Shown here: one piece after another, positions 43,014 through 51,332 of the stretch
Layout: every line of letters starts with the position of its first letter
Numbering within the stretch: the first letter of the stretch is position 1
Assembly: GCA_023151255.1 (NCBI GenBank)
Contig: JAKLJG010000003.1
Span: 1 to 64,000 of the forward strand
Length of the DNA stretch: 64,000 bases
Origin: Cyclobacteriaceae bacterium
Lineage (GTDB): Bacteria; Bacteroidota; Bacteroidia; Cytophagales; Cyclobacteriaceae
Reading direction: 5' to 3'
Program-made: the position numbers and the translations under genes
Notes under the pieces: generated by a model
The model's database searches: none
Told to the model about the DNA's origin: nothing
What the model saw: only the letters and a program-made list of their open reading frames with translations

Positions 43014-44312
43014 ATGAAAAATTTTATCCCGCTCATACTCGGGTTGGTAAGCCTGGTTGCCGTAGCGCAGGTTAACCCTAAACTTCAGGCGAGCATTACC
43101 AAAGCAGCTTTGGCGATCGAGCCCAAAATGGTTGATTGGCGCAGAAACATTCATCAATATCCGGAGCTATCGAACCGTGAATTTAAAACGGCACAAAAAG
43201 TTGCCGACCATCTTAACCGGCTAGGCCTTGAAGTTAAAACAGGCATTGCCCATACCGGTGTTGTCGGCATCCTTAAAGGAGTAAAACCCGGTCCGGTAAT
43301 TGCCTTACGGGCCGATATGGATGCCTTGCCGGTAACGGAGCGCAACGGGTTGCCTTTTGCTTCGCGCGAGCGTGCCGTATTTAACGGCCAGGAAACCGGG
43401 GTGATGCACGCCTGTGGGCATGATACGCATGTTGCAATTTTGATGGCCACCGCAGAAGTGCTTGCTCAACATAAAAATGAGTTAAAAGGCACTATTGTTT
43501 TTATTTTTCAACCTGCCGAAGAAGGAGCCCCGGCCGGTGAAGAAGGTGGTGCTGACCTGATGGTGAAACAGGGTGTACTGGATAATCCGAAAGCTGAAGT
43601 CATTTTCGGATTGCACATCAGTTCCGGAACGCCAATAGGTGAGCTTACCTACCGCCCCGGTGGATTACTGGCCGCAGCCGATAATTTTTCGATTCGGGTG
43701 AAGGGCAGGCAATCGCACGGTTCAACACCCTGGATGGGCGTTGACCCAATAGTGATTTCATCGCAGATTGTGCTGGGCCTGCAAACCATCATCAGCCGGC
43801 AAACAGAGCTGACGCACGAGGCTGCCGTTATAACGGTTGGCCGTTTTCAGTCGGGGATTCGCGAGAATATTATTCCTGAAGAAGCATTTCTTGCCGGCAC
43901 CATCCGCACACTTGATACAGCCATGCAGAACCTGATCCACAAGAAAATTATTCATACCGCAACGGCCATTGCCGAAAGCGGAGGCGCAATTGCCGAAGTT
44001 AAAATTCAGCGTGGTACACCGGTAACTTTTAATGATCCGGAACTTACCCGCAAAATGGTGCCCAGCTTACAGAAGGCAGCCGGTGTTGAAAAAACTTTTG
44101 AAATAAAAGCCATAACAGGAGCTGAGGACTTTGCTTTTTATCAGAAAAGGATACCCGGCTTTTTCTTTTTTGTAGGAGGCATGCCGCCCGATCAGGATCC
44201 GGCTACCGTACCGGCACACCATACACCCGATTTTATGATTGACGAGCGCGGCCTGCTAACCGGCCTCAAAGCCATGCTGCAGGTAACGCTGGATTATATG
44301 TTTATGAAGTAG
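43014..44312 (+). CDS. secreted M20D amidohydrolase (IAA-amino acid hydrolase-like)
   Basis: 432 residues from ATG 43014, giving signal peptide MKNFIPLILGLVSLVAVAQ. M20D metallohydrolase: HQYPELSNREF, LRADMDALPV, MHACGHDTHVA, PAEEG, and late His in VPAHHTPDF. Members hydrolyse N-acyl amino acids and similar amides; here exported to the periplasm. Divergent from the Rieske gene. The extension back to 42966 is antisense to it and unlikely. Confidence 0.92.
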   Translation: MKNFIPLILGLVSLVAVAQVNPKLQASITKAALAIEPKMVDWRRNIHQYPELSNREFKTAQKVADHLNRLGLEVKTGIAHTGVVGILKGVKPGPVIALRADMDALPVTERNGLPFASRERAVFNGQETGVMHACGHDTHVAILMATAEVLAQHKNELKGTIVFIFQPAEEGAPAGEEGGADLMVKQGVLDNPKAEVIFGLHISSGTPIGELTYRPGGLLAAADNFSIRVKGRQSHGSTPWMGVDPIVISSQIVLGLQTIISRQTELTHEAAVITVGRFQSGIRENIIPEEAFLAGTIRTLDTAMQNLIHKKIIHTATAIAESGGAIAEVKIQRGTPVTFNDPELTRKMVPSLQKAAGVEKTFEIKAITGAEDFAFYQKRIPGFFFFVGGMPPDQDPATVPAHHTPDFMIDERGLLTGLKAMLQVTLDYMFMK

Positions 44313-44445
44313 CCCGCAACTACCTTATAAAAGAAATCGGAAAAAACCAGACCTGTACCGCTCAACGTTGGTATTGGCCAATGGTTAGATTGATGTGGTA
44401 ATCCTCTTTGGTTTTTTCCATCCTTGTATCCCGAAACCTATTGCT

Positions 44446-46629
44446 ATGAGAAGACTCTCCGTAATTATTTTACTATTGCCATTTCTGCTGTTCGGGCAGG
44501 CGAAAAAACCAATTGTTGCTTCCGATTTAATGAAGATCGCCACCGCCAACCAGATTGACATGTCGCCCGATGGCAGCAAAGCGATTATGGTGGTTACACG
44601 CAAGGCAGTAAAGAATGAGAATGACTATTACTACACCCGTCATTTATATCTTGCCGATCTTACTGGCAAACAGGAGGTCAGGCAACTGACCTTTGGCGAT
44701 AAAAACGACAGCCAGCCCGTAATTTCACCCGATGGGAAGCAGGTTGCCTTTGTGCGTACCGATGGCGAAAAGTCGCAGGTGTGGCTGCTGCCGTTAACCG
44801 GAGGAGAGGCTTTCGCGATAACCAAAGCTGAGCATGGTGCATCCAATCCACGGTGGTCACCTGATGGAACGAAGATCATGTTCACTTCGTCCATCCCGGC
44901 TTATGCCGTTGATGGTACCCTTACCTGGAAAGATGAACGACCAGGCCGTACACCGGGCGATGAGCCGAACTTCAAAAACCTGAAAGCTGAAGAGCGCAAA
45001 AAAATTAAAAATAGCCCGGATGGAACTCTGGAAGAAGTGCGGGCCTGGCTGGCTAAAAACGCCAGCGAGAGCAACCCGAAAGTAGTTACAAGACAGGACT
45101 TTCAGGGCGAGTTAACCCTGCAACCACTACAGAATTTCACACACCTTTTTATTCAAGAGGCAACGGCTGGCGCTAAAGCGGAACAACTTACAAACGGCTA
45201 TCAAAACTTTCAATCGCCTGCGTGGTCGCCCGATGGAAAAAAGATCATTTGTCGTTCACGGATCTACACGATTGACCCTGACCGGGAGCCGGATGGTGAT
45301 TTGTGGGTGATAGACGTTGAAAAGAAAAAGGCGGCCGAATTTCTACGGTGGGAAAATTATTCACTGAACAATCCGGAATATTCACCGGATGGTACGCAGG
45401 TTGTGTTTAGTGCCACCAACATCCAAAATCGCCATGCCACACAACAGCAACTTGCCATAGTTGCTGCCGCAGGTGGTAACCCCGTGCTGTTAAGCCCTAC
45501 ACTTGATCGTGATGCCGGCTCGGCCAAATGGTCGGCCGACAGCAAAACGATTTTCTTTACAGCGCAAACCGAAGGCGATATTGTACTGTATTCTGTTCCT
45601 GCCAAAGGAGGCCCGGCAACCAAAATAATCGGCAACGACAGCGGAGTTAATGATTATGACATAGCTGGCGATAAAATTGTGTACGCATTAACCGAAACCA
45701 AAAATCCGTGGGAGGTTTATCTGTACAACCTGAAAGACAAAAGCAACAAACAGCTTACCCGTTTAAACGAAGAGTGGCTGAAAGACAAGCATATTGTTTA
45801 CCCAAAGGAGTACTGGTTTACTCGGCCTGACGGAACCAAAATTCAGTATTGGGTAATGGAACCCGCCGGGCGGAAAGAAGGATTAAAGTATCCCACCATA
45901 CTAAATATTCACGGAGGACCCGCTGCGATGTGGGGCCCCGGCATCTTTTCGATGTGGCATGAGTACCAGTTGGAAAACAGTTGGGGCTATGGAGTGGTGT
46001 ACTGCAATCCGCGCGGCAGCGGGGGCTATGGCGATAAATTCAAGAAGGCTAATTATCGGGATTGGGGCACCGGACCGGCAGGCGACATTCTTGCTTCACT
46101 GGAAGAAGCCATGAAAAGCCACGGATGGATTGATAAGGATAATCTGTTTGTGGAAGGCGGAAGTTATGCCGGCTATATGGTGGCCTGGATAATCGGACAT
46201 GATAACCGGTTTAAGGCGGCCAACGCCCAACGTGGTGTGTATGAGCTTACCACGTTTATGGGCGAAGGCAATGCCTGGCGGCTGATTCCAACAGCATTTG
46301 GGTACCCTTGGGAAGAGGGTGTTAACGATATACTGTACACTAACTCGCCAATGAGTTATGTTGATAGAATTAATACGCCCTTATTAATCATTCATGGCGA
46401 TCAGGATTTGCGCACCGGGGTATCGCAATCGGAAATGTTGTACAAGAGTTTAAAGATACTGAACAAACCCGTTGAATATATCCGTTACCCGAAAGAAGGG
46501 CACGAACTAACCCGTAGCGGCAATCCGGGCAGAATGATGGATCATCTGCTGCGTGTGATTGAATTTTTCGAACGGTATGCACGTCATCCTGAACCATCGA
46601 TGGCTGTTCAATCGGCCACAGGTCAGTGA
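44446..46629 (+). CDS. S9 family peptidase (prolyl oligopeptidase-like)
   Basis: 727 residues from ATG 44446 with signal peptide MRRLSVIILLLPFLLFGQA. A propeller of TolB-like blades (SPDGSKAIMVVTRK, SPDGKQVAFVRTDGE, WSPDGTKIMFTSS) precedes an alpha/beta hydrolase with GGSYAGYM, acid in HGDQDLRTG and His in KEGHELT. It is longer and more acylaminoacyl-peptidase-like than the S9 enzyme at 25.5 kb. Probably monocistronic. Its last codons overlap the convergent RlmI-like gene by 7 bp. Confidence 0.93.
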   Translation: MRRLSVIILLLPFLLFGQAKKPIVASDLMKIATANQIDMSPDGSKAIMVVTRKAVKNENDYYYTRHLYLADLTGKQEVRQLTFGDKNDSQPVISPDGKQVAFVRTDGEKSQVWLLPLTGGEAFAITKAEHGASNPRWSPDGTKIMFTSSIPAYAVDGTLTWKDERPGRTPGDEPNFKNLKAEERKKIKNSPDGTLEEVRAWLAKNASESNPKVVTRQDFQGELTLQPLQNFTHLFIQEATAGAKAEQLTNGYQNFQSPAWSPDGKKIICRSRIYTIDPDREPDGDLWVIDVEKKKAAEFLRWENYSLNNPEYSPDGTQVVFSATNIQNRHATQQQLAIVAAAGGNPVLLSPTLDRDAGSAKWSADSKTIFFTAQTEGDIVLYSVPAKGGPATKIIGNDSGVNDYDIAGDKIVYALTETKNPWEVYLYNLKDKSNKQLTRLNEEWLKDKHIVYPKEYWFTRPDGTKIQYWVMEPAGRKEGLKYPTILNIHGGPAAMWGPGIFSMWHEYQLENSWGYGVVYCNPRGSGGYGDKFKKANYRDWGTGPAGDILASLEEAMKSHGWIDKDNLFVEGGSYAGYMVAWIIGHDNRFKAANAQRGVYELTTFMGEGNAWRLIPTAFGYPWEEGVNDILYTNSPMSYVDRINTPLLIIHGDQDLRTGVSQSEMLYKSLKILNKPVEYIRYPKEGHELTRSGNPGRMMDHLLRVIEFFERYARHPEPSMAVQSATGQ

Positions 46630-47810
46630 ACGTACAACACCAGGCCCTTCAGGTATTCACCCTCCGGATGGTAAATGGATACCGGGTGATCGGCCGGCTG
46701 ACTTAACCGGTGTAGAACTTTAATTTCACGTCCCGCTTGCAGGGCAGCAGAAACAACCGTGTCGTAAAAAAGTTGTTTATCCACCACCTGTGAACAAGAG
46801 AAAGTGAATAGGATGCCACCGGATTTTACTTTCTTAAATGCAAGACTGTTCAGGCGCTGGTAACCTTTCATGGCCTGGTGGCGGGCATCGCGGTGCTTGG
46901 CAAATGCGGGCGGATCAAGGATAATAAGATCATAGGTTTCGGGACATCTTTCCATGTACTCAAATGAATCGGCTGTAAAGCAAGCATGTTCAGTTGGATT
47001 ATAACCATTCAATTCAATATTTTGGCGCGTGGCCTCAATGGCGTTCTCTGATACATCCACCGAATGAACAAGTTTTGCTCCGCCTGTTAGCGCATACACC
47101 GAAAAGCCCCCGGTATAACAAAAAGTATTTAGCACGGTTCTGTTTCGTGCATAATTGCCAAGAAGATCCCGGTTATCTCGCTGGTCCAGAAAGAATCCGG
47201 TCTTTTGTCCGACTTCCCAATCCACATAAAAATGGTTTCCGTTTTCGCTGATGATGTGCGGTACTGCACTCATACCCAGAAGGTATCCATCTTGTCCGGT
47301 ATCTCGCAAGTGTGCAGGCAGGGTCGATTTGCTTTTGTAATACACCGCCTTCAGTTTCTCTTTAAGTACGTCCTGCAGTGCATTTGCAATTGCTTGTCTA
47401 TCGGTATGCATGCCGGCTGAGTGCGCCTGCATAACGACCACACCATCATAGTAATCAACAATCAGTCCGGGCAAGCCGTCACCTTCGGCATGAATGAGCC
47501 TGAACGCATTTGTTTTTTCGGCAGGTAAGCCGGCCGTGAACCGCATAGCAAGGGCGGATTTGATTTTCTCAGGCCAGAAATCTTTCGCGGGTTTATCTGA
47601 TCCAAAACTTAAAACCCTAACGGTGATGCTACCCGTTTGGTAATGGCCGAACCCAAGGGTGTTATTTTTTGAATCAACCACTTCCACCCAAACCCCATCG
47701 GCAAGTGCGCCTTGGGTGGATTGGATGGCCCCCGAAAACACCCATGGGTGAAATCGCTTTAAGGATTGTTCCTTACCGGGCTTCAGTCGCAACTTGCCGC
47801 TTATCATCAT
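46623..47810 (-). CDS. RlmI-like 23S rRNA cytosine-C5 methyltransferase
   Basis: 395 residues. An N-terminal PUA domain (GKLRLKPGKEQSLKRFHPWVFSGAI), an EEHEE-like part, then a Rossmann methyltransferase with LNTFCYTGGFSVYA and the catalytic-region motif DPPAFAKHRDARHQAMKGY. It resembles RlmI (m5C1962 in E. coli 23S rRNA). Perfect -7 promoter element 20 bp upstream. Convergent overlap with the S9 peptidase gene. Confidence 0.9.
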   Translation of the reverse strand: MMISGKLRLKPGKEQSLKRFHPWVFSGAIQSTQGALADGVWVEVVDSKNNTLGFGHYQTGSITVRVLSFGSDKPAKDFWPEKIKSALAMRFTAGLPAEKTNAFRLIHAEGDGLPGLIVDYYDGVVVMQAHSAGMHTDRQAIANALQDVLKEKLKAVYYKSKSTLPAHLRDTGQDGYLLGMSAVPHIISENGNHFYVDWEVGQKTGFFLDQRDNRDLLGNYARNRTVLNTFCYTGGFSVYALTGGAKLVHSVDVSENAIEATRQNIELNGYNPTEHACFTADSFEYMERCPETYDLIILDPPAFAKHRDARHQAMKGYQRLNSLAFKKVKSGGILFTFSCSQVVDKQLFYDTVVSAALQAGREIKVLHRLSQPADHPVSIYHPEGEYLKGLVLYVH

Positions 47811-47829
47811 CGTATGAGTTAATCTGGAA

Positions 47830-47837
47830 CAAAGGTA
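47830..47837 (-). promoter_or_regulatory. -7 promoter element of the RlmI-like gene
   Basis: TACCTTTG on the minus strand fits TAnnTTTG exactly, 20 bp before the ATG at 47810. The gap to the divergent htrA gene holds no ORF. Confidence 0.45.
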
Positions 47838-48028
47838 TTTTTTGCCAACTATAGCAGGCTAAATTCCGTATGAGGTTGTTGTACCTATACGCAGGCGCAG
47901 GATTCAGACTTGATGGTGAGAAAAGACAACAAAAACCTGACAAAATTTCGTAAAGATACTGAAAATAGGGCAATTTTAGGCGATTTGCCTACTTTTTGCT
48001 CTGACAGCTTATCACAAAAAAATTTAGC

Positions 48029-49504
48029 ATGGCTATGAAACGATTTAGTGCATTATTGGCTGCCGCGATTCTTGGAAGCCTATTAACCTTGGGTGCTTAC
48101 CAGTATTTTTTTAAACCTCAGCAACCGGTTACGGTTCAGTATGTATCGGGTACCCCGATTTCCAGAATTGCATTAACGAAAGATGAAAATGGCAATTCGG
48201 TGCCGTTGGATTTTACAGCAGTTGCCGAAAAAGTTACGCCTGCAGTGGTGCACATTAAAAGCACACAAAAAACCAATGCATCACAACCTAAATATATTGA
48301 TCCGTTCCGCGATTTCTTCGGCCCCCGCAATTTTGGCCCAAGCCAAAGCTCAGGGTCAGGTGTTATCATTAATGCAAACGGATATATTGTTACCAACAAC
48401 CATGTGGTACAGGATGCCGATGTGGTTGAGGTAACCTTGTTCGATAACCGTACCTTTAAAGCTGAAGTCATCGGCACCGACCCAGATACCGATCTGGCTG
48501 TTGTAAAAATCAATCAAAGCAATTTGCCGTTTCTTTCTTTTGTAGACTCGGATCAATCAAAAGTTGGCGAGTGGGTACTGGCAGTAGGAAACCCATTCAA
48601 TCTTAACTCAACCGTTACCGCAGGTATTATCAGTGCGAAGGGAAGAAACATTGATATCATTAACCGTAACAACGGTGAAGGAAACACAGCTATTGAATCC
48701 TTTATCCAAACCGATGCGGCAATTAATCCGGGTAATAGCGGTGGCGCGTTGGTTAACCTGAGCGGTGGACTGCTGGGAATCAATACAGCTATTGCCAGCC
48801 CAACCGGTGCTTATTCCGGTTATGGGTTTGCCGTGCCTTCTAACATAGTAAGCAAAATTGTTGAAGATCTTATCAAATATGGCACCGTGCAACGTGGCTG
48901 GCTCGGTGTTACCATTACCAGCGTGAACAGCCAACTGGTTAAAGAACATGATTTGGAAGTAAGCGAAGGGGCCTTGATTACCGGCTTCGCTGAAAAAAGT
49001 TCGGCAAAAGATGCCGGCCTGAAAGAACAGGATGTTGTGGTGAAGATTGATAATACGCCAATAAAAACCAGCGCAGCGCTGATTGAAATGGTGGGCCGTC
49101 ATCGCCCGGGCGATAAACTAATGATTACCGTAAACCGGAAAGGAAAGGAAATTACAATGCCCGTGGTGCTAAAAAACCGCGATGGCGAGGTATCTGTGAT
49201 AAAGCCTGAAGACAAGCCCGTTTATGCTACCTTGGGGGTAACCCTGGAAGATTTGGATGCAAAGACACTGAAGCAACTGGAATTGACCAACGGTGTACGC
49301 GTAAAAGCTCTGGGCAACGGCAAACTTTCGAAATACACCGATATCCGTGAAGGTTTTATTATTACCAAGGTAAATGATGAACCCGTTAAGTCGGTAAAAG
49401 AATTCAACGAAATTATTAAGAAGAAAAAGACAGGCGAATTGGTTATCCTTACCGGAACTTACGAAGATTTTCCGCGTGAGTTTAACTATGCCTTTAGAAT
49501 GTAA
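48029..49504 (+). CDS. DegP/HtrA (Do) family periplasmic serine protease
   Basis: 491 residues. An N-terminal membrane anchor or uncleaved signal (FSALLAAAILGSLLTLGAYQYFF) precedes a trypsin-like domain with the full triad: His in NGYIVTNNHVV, Asp in DPDTDLAVVKI, Ser in NPGNSGGALVN. Two PDZ domains follow (GLKEQDVVVKIDNTPIK; ITKVNDEPVKSVKEF). It degrades or refolds misfolded envelope proteins under stress. A second start at ATG 48035 is equally possible. Followed at 19 bp by a small gene. Confidence 0.93.
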   Translation: MAMKRFSALLAAAILGSLLTLGAYQYFFKPQQPVTVQYVSGTPISRIALTKDENGNSVPLDFTAVAEKVTPAVVHIKSTQKTNASQPKYIDPFRDFFGPRNFGPSQSSGSGVIINANGYIVTNNHVVQDADVVEVTLFDNRTFKAEVIGTDPDTDLAVVKINQSNLPFLSFVDSDQSKVGEWVLAVGNPFNLNSTVTAGIISAKGRNIDIINRNNGEGNTAIESFIQTDAAINPGNSGGALVNLSGGLLGINTAIASPTGAYSGYGFAVPSNIVSKIVEDLIKYGTVQRGWLGVTITSVNSQLVKEHDLEVSEGALITGFAEKSSAKDAGLKEQDVVVKIDNTPIKTSAALIEMVGRHRPGDKLMITVNRKGKEITMPVVLKNRDGEVSVIKPEDKPVYATLGVTLEDLDAKTLKQLELTNGVRVKALGNGKLSKYTDIREGFIITKVNDEPVKSVKEFNEIIKKKKTGELVILTGTYEDFPREFNYAFRM

Positions 49505-49522
49505 GATTAAACCCAAAGGTTT

Positions 49523-49696
49523 ATGAGGAAACTGTTTAAAAAGGGTGAGCGTGTACGCAGTAAGATTGACGGCAGGGTAATGGAAGTTTTACGCTACCTG
49601 AAGAACAACCTGGTAGAAGTGATGACCTTTGATCCGCAATCGAAAGAAGTTAGAACAAAGCAGGTTCGGGAAGATAAGTTATCGAAAGCCGCCTGA
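49523..49696 (+). CDS. 57-residue SH3-like small protein
   Basis: A short ORF from ATG 49523 to TGA 49696. It is basic: FKKGERVRSKIDGRVMEVL, then NNLVEVMTFDPQSKEVRTKQ and a C-terminal VREDKLSKAA. The pattern (FKxGExV, then VxV-FDxxxxxV and a final L) resembles DUF2158/YodC-type small SH3-like proteins. It lies 19 bp behind htrA in the same direction, and the ispH promoter begins 28 bp later. A real gene is likely from the clear codon usage; the family match is by eye only. Confidence 0.5.
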   Translation: MRKLFKKGERVRSKIDGRVMEVLRYLKNNLVEVMTFDPQSKEVRTKQVREDKLSKAA

Positions 49697-49723
49697 TAAC
49701 AGGTAGCAGAGTAAACTTATTGG

Positions 49724-49731
49724 TACTTTTG
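49724..49731 (+). promoter_or_regulatory. -7 promoter element of ispH
   Basis: TACTTTTG matches TAnnTTTG exactly. The expected transcription start near 49738 is about 20 nt before the ATT at 49759 proposed as the ispH start. Confidence 0.5.
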
Positions 49732-49758
49732 CTGTTAGAAGTTTAAACAGCAGCGGCC

Positions 49759-50988
49759 ATTAAGAAATTCAATATTCCAGCCTGGTACCGGTCGTCCATA
49801 ACCGGTCGAATCAAAGAAGCGCGCAGGTTAACCGATCTGCGCAAGCAGGATTTTACGCCTACGTTGCTCGACTTTGGCCCGGTGCGTTTTTATTTGGCGC
49901 GCCACTTCGGGTTTTGTTATGGCGTGGAAAACGCCATTGAAATCAGCTATAAGGCGCTGGAAGAGAATCCAGGCAAAAATGTATACCTGCTCAGTCAGAT
50001 GATCCATAACCAGGAAGTGAACCGTGACCTGCAGGATCGCGGTATTCAGTTTATTATGGACACCGATGGCACGCAGTTTATTCCGTGGGAGAAAATCGGG
50101 AAAGACGATGTGGTGATCATTCCGGCTTTCGGCACCACCTTGGAGATTATGCACTTGCTGCACGATAAAGGAGTTGAACTGCACACCTATAACACCACCT
50201 GCCCGTTTGTAGAGAAAGTATGGAATCGGGCGGAGAAACTGGGCAAAGCCAACTTTACGGTTATCATTCACGGCAAACCCAAACATGAAGAAACACGCGC
50301 CACCTTTTCACACAGTTCGGCAAGCGGGCCTTCGGTGGTTGTACGCAACATGGAAGAGGCAGTAAAACTTGCGGAATACATTAAAGGAACAAAACGGAAG
50401 GAAGAGTTTTATGAGGAATTCTCTTGGCGCTATTCCGAAGGTTTTGATCCGGAGAGGGACTTAAGCCGTGTAGGCGTGGTTAATCAAACCACCATGCTCG
50501 CATCTGAGACCCAAGCCATTGCTGATTACTTTCGTTCTGTAATGATATCTGTGTACGGAGAGGATGAACTGAAGAATCATTTTGCCGATACCCGCGATAC
50601 GCTTTGCTATGCCACCAATGATAACCAGGATTCAACCTATGCCCTGCTGGATACCGATGCCGACCTGGCCATAGTGGTAGGGGGCTATAACAGTTCAAAC
50701 ACCTCACACCTGGTCGAATTGTGTGAGCGAAAATTTCCAACCTATTTTATTAATTCGGAAAGCGAGATCCGTTCCGCATCAGAGATAGGCCATTTTAATT
50801 ATACGACCAAAGAAAAACTCATTAGCCGGAATTTTTTACCAGATAAAGTTCCGGTAACTATAATTCTTACAAGTGGAGCCTCCTGCCCCGATACGCTGGT
50901 TGACCGGGTAATGCTCAGGCTGTTGGAATTTTACTCAAACAGGCAATCGGTTGAGAAGGTGCTGAGCCGCTTTGGCGTAACCGCTTGA
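49759..50988 (+). CDS. ispH: 4-hydroxy-3-methylbut-2-enyl diphosphate reductase IspH, probable ATT start
   Basis: Last step of the MEP isoprenoid pathway, reducing HMBPP to IPP/DMAPP with a [4Fe-4S] cluster. The three cluster cysteines are in HFGFCYGVENA, TTCPFVEKVW and SGASCPDTLVD; the long Bacteroidota form. The first usual start in frame is TTG at 49864, but the frame is open upstream to a stop at 49744 and encodes KKFNIPAWYRSS then ITGRIKEARRLTDLRKQDF, which matches how I recall the N-terminus of Bacteroidota IspH. The only codon in the expected place is ATT 49759, giving 409 residues. The enzyme call is firm; the start is inference. Tail-to-tail with the next gene. Confidence 0.93.
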   Translation: MKKFNIPAWYRSSITGRIKEARRLTDLRKQDFTPTLLDFGPVRFYLARHFGFCYGVENAIEISYKALEENPGKNVYLLSQMIHNQEVNRDLQDRGIQFIMDTDGTQFIPWEKIGKDDVVIIPAFGTTLEIMHLLHDKGVELHTYNTTCPFVEKVWNRAEKLGKANFTVIIHGKPKHEETRATFSHSSASGPSVVVRNMEEAVKLAEYIKGTKRKEEFYEEFSWRYSEGFDPERDLSRVGVVNQTTMLASETQAIADYFRSVMISVYGEDELKNHFADTRDTLCYATNDNQDSTYALLDTDADLAIVVGGYNSSNTSHLVELCERKFPTYFINSESEIRSASEIGHFNYTTKEKLISRNFLPDKVPVTIILTSGASCPDTLVDRVMLRLLEFYSNRQSVEKVLSRFGVTA

Positions 50989-51213
50989 TTATTTTTTACC
51001 GGATTTCTTTTTCGATTCTTCAACCCGCTTACCACCGCGGTGCTCGCCAAGAATGACAACGTCTTTGGTTACTTCGTACATTTTGGCCGCCTGCATCATG
51101 GCTTCGTAGGTATCGCGGATGATGATGGTGCCTGGAGTCTTTGCTCCTTTGTTGCGTATTTCAATGTAAAATCCGTCTTTTTTCTTTTTGGGTACGGTAG
51201 GAGGTCTTCCCAT
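50989..51213 (-). CDS. small basic conserved hypothetical protein
   Basis: 74 residues, strongly basic at both ends (GRPPTVPKKKKDGFYIEIRN ... GGKRVEESKKKSGKK) with a helical middle (IIIRDTYEAMMQAAKMYEV). No membrane segment. It has the look of a small nucleic acid-associated or ribosome-associated protein, but no family is recognised. Its stop abuts the ispH stop exactly. Confidence 0.6.
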   Translation of the reverse strand: MGRPPTVPKKKKDGFYIEIRNKGAKTPGTIIIRDTYEAMMQAAKMYEVTKDVVILGEHRGGKRVEESKKKSGKK

Positions 51214-51332
51214 GGGCTGGTATTATTTAAGGTTCTTTTGGTGTAACCAATCTGTAGGTCAATTGGTTCGGGGCGCAAGATGCGAAAAAGTGTGAACAAA
51301 CGTATGCCTTTTACATCAACTGTAAATAGCAG

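Noticed and set aside
42957-43157. 67-residue N-terminal extension of the Rieske gene
   Set aside because: It would be antisense to the divergent M20D gene's promoter and signal peptide; ATG 42956 gives the normal small Rieske length.
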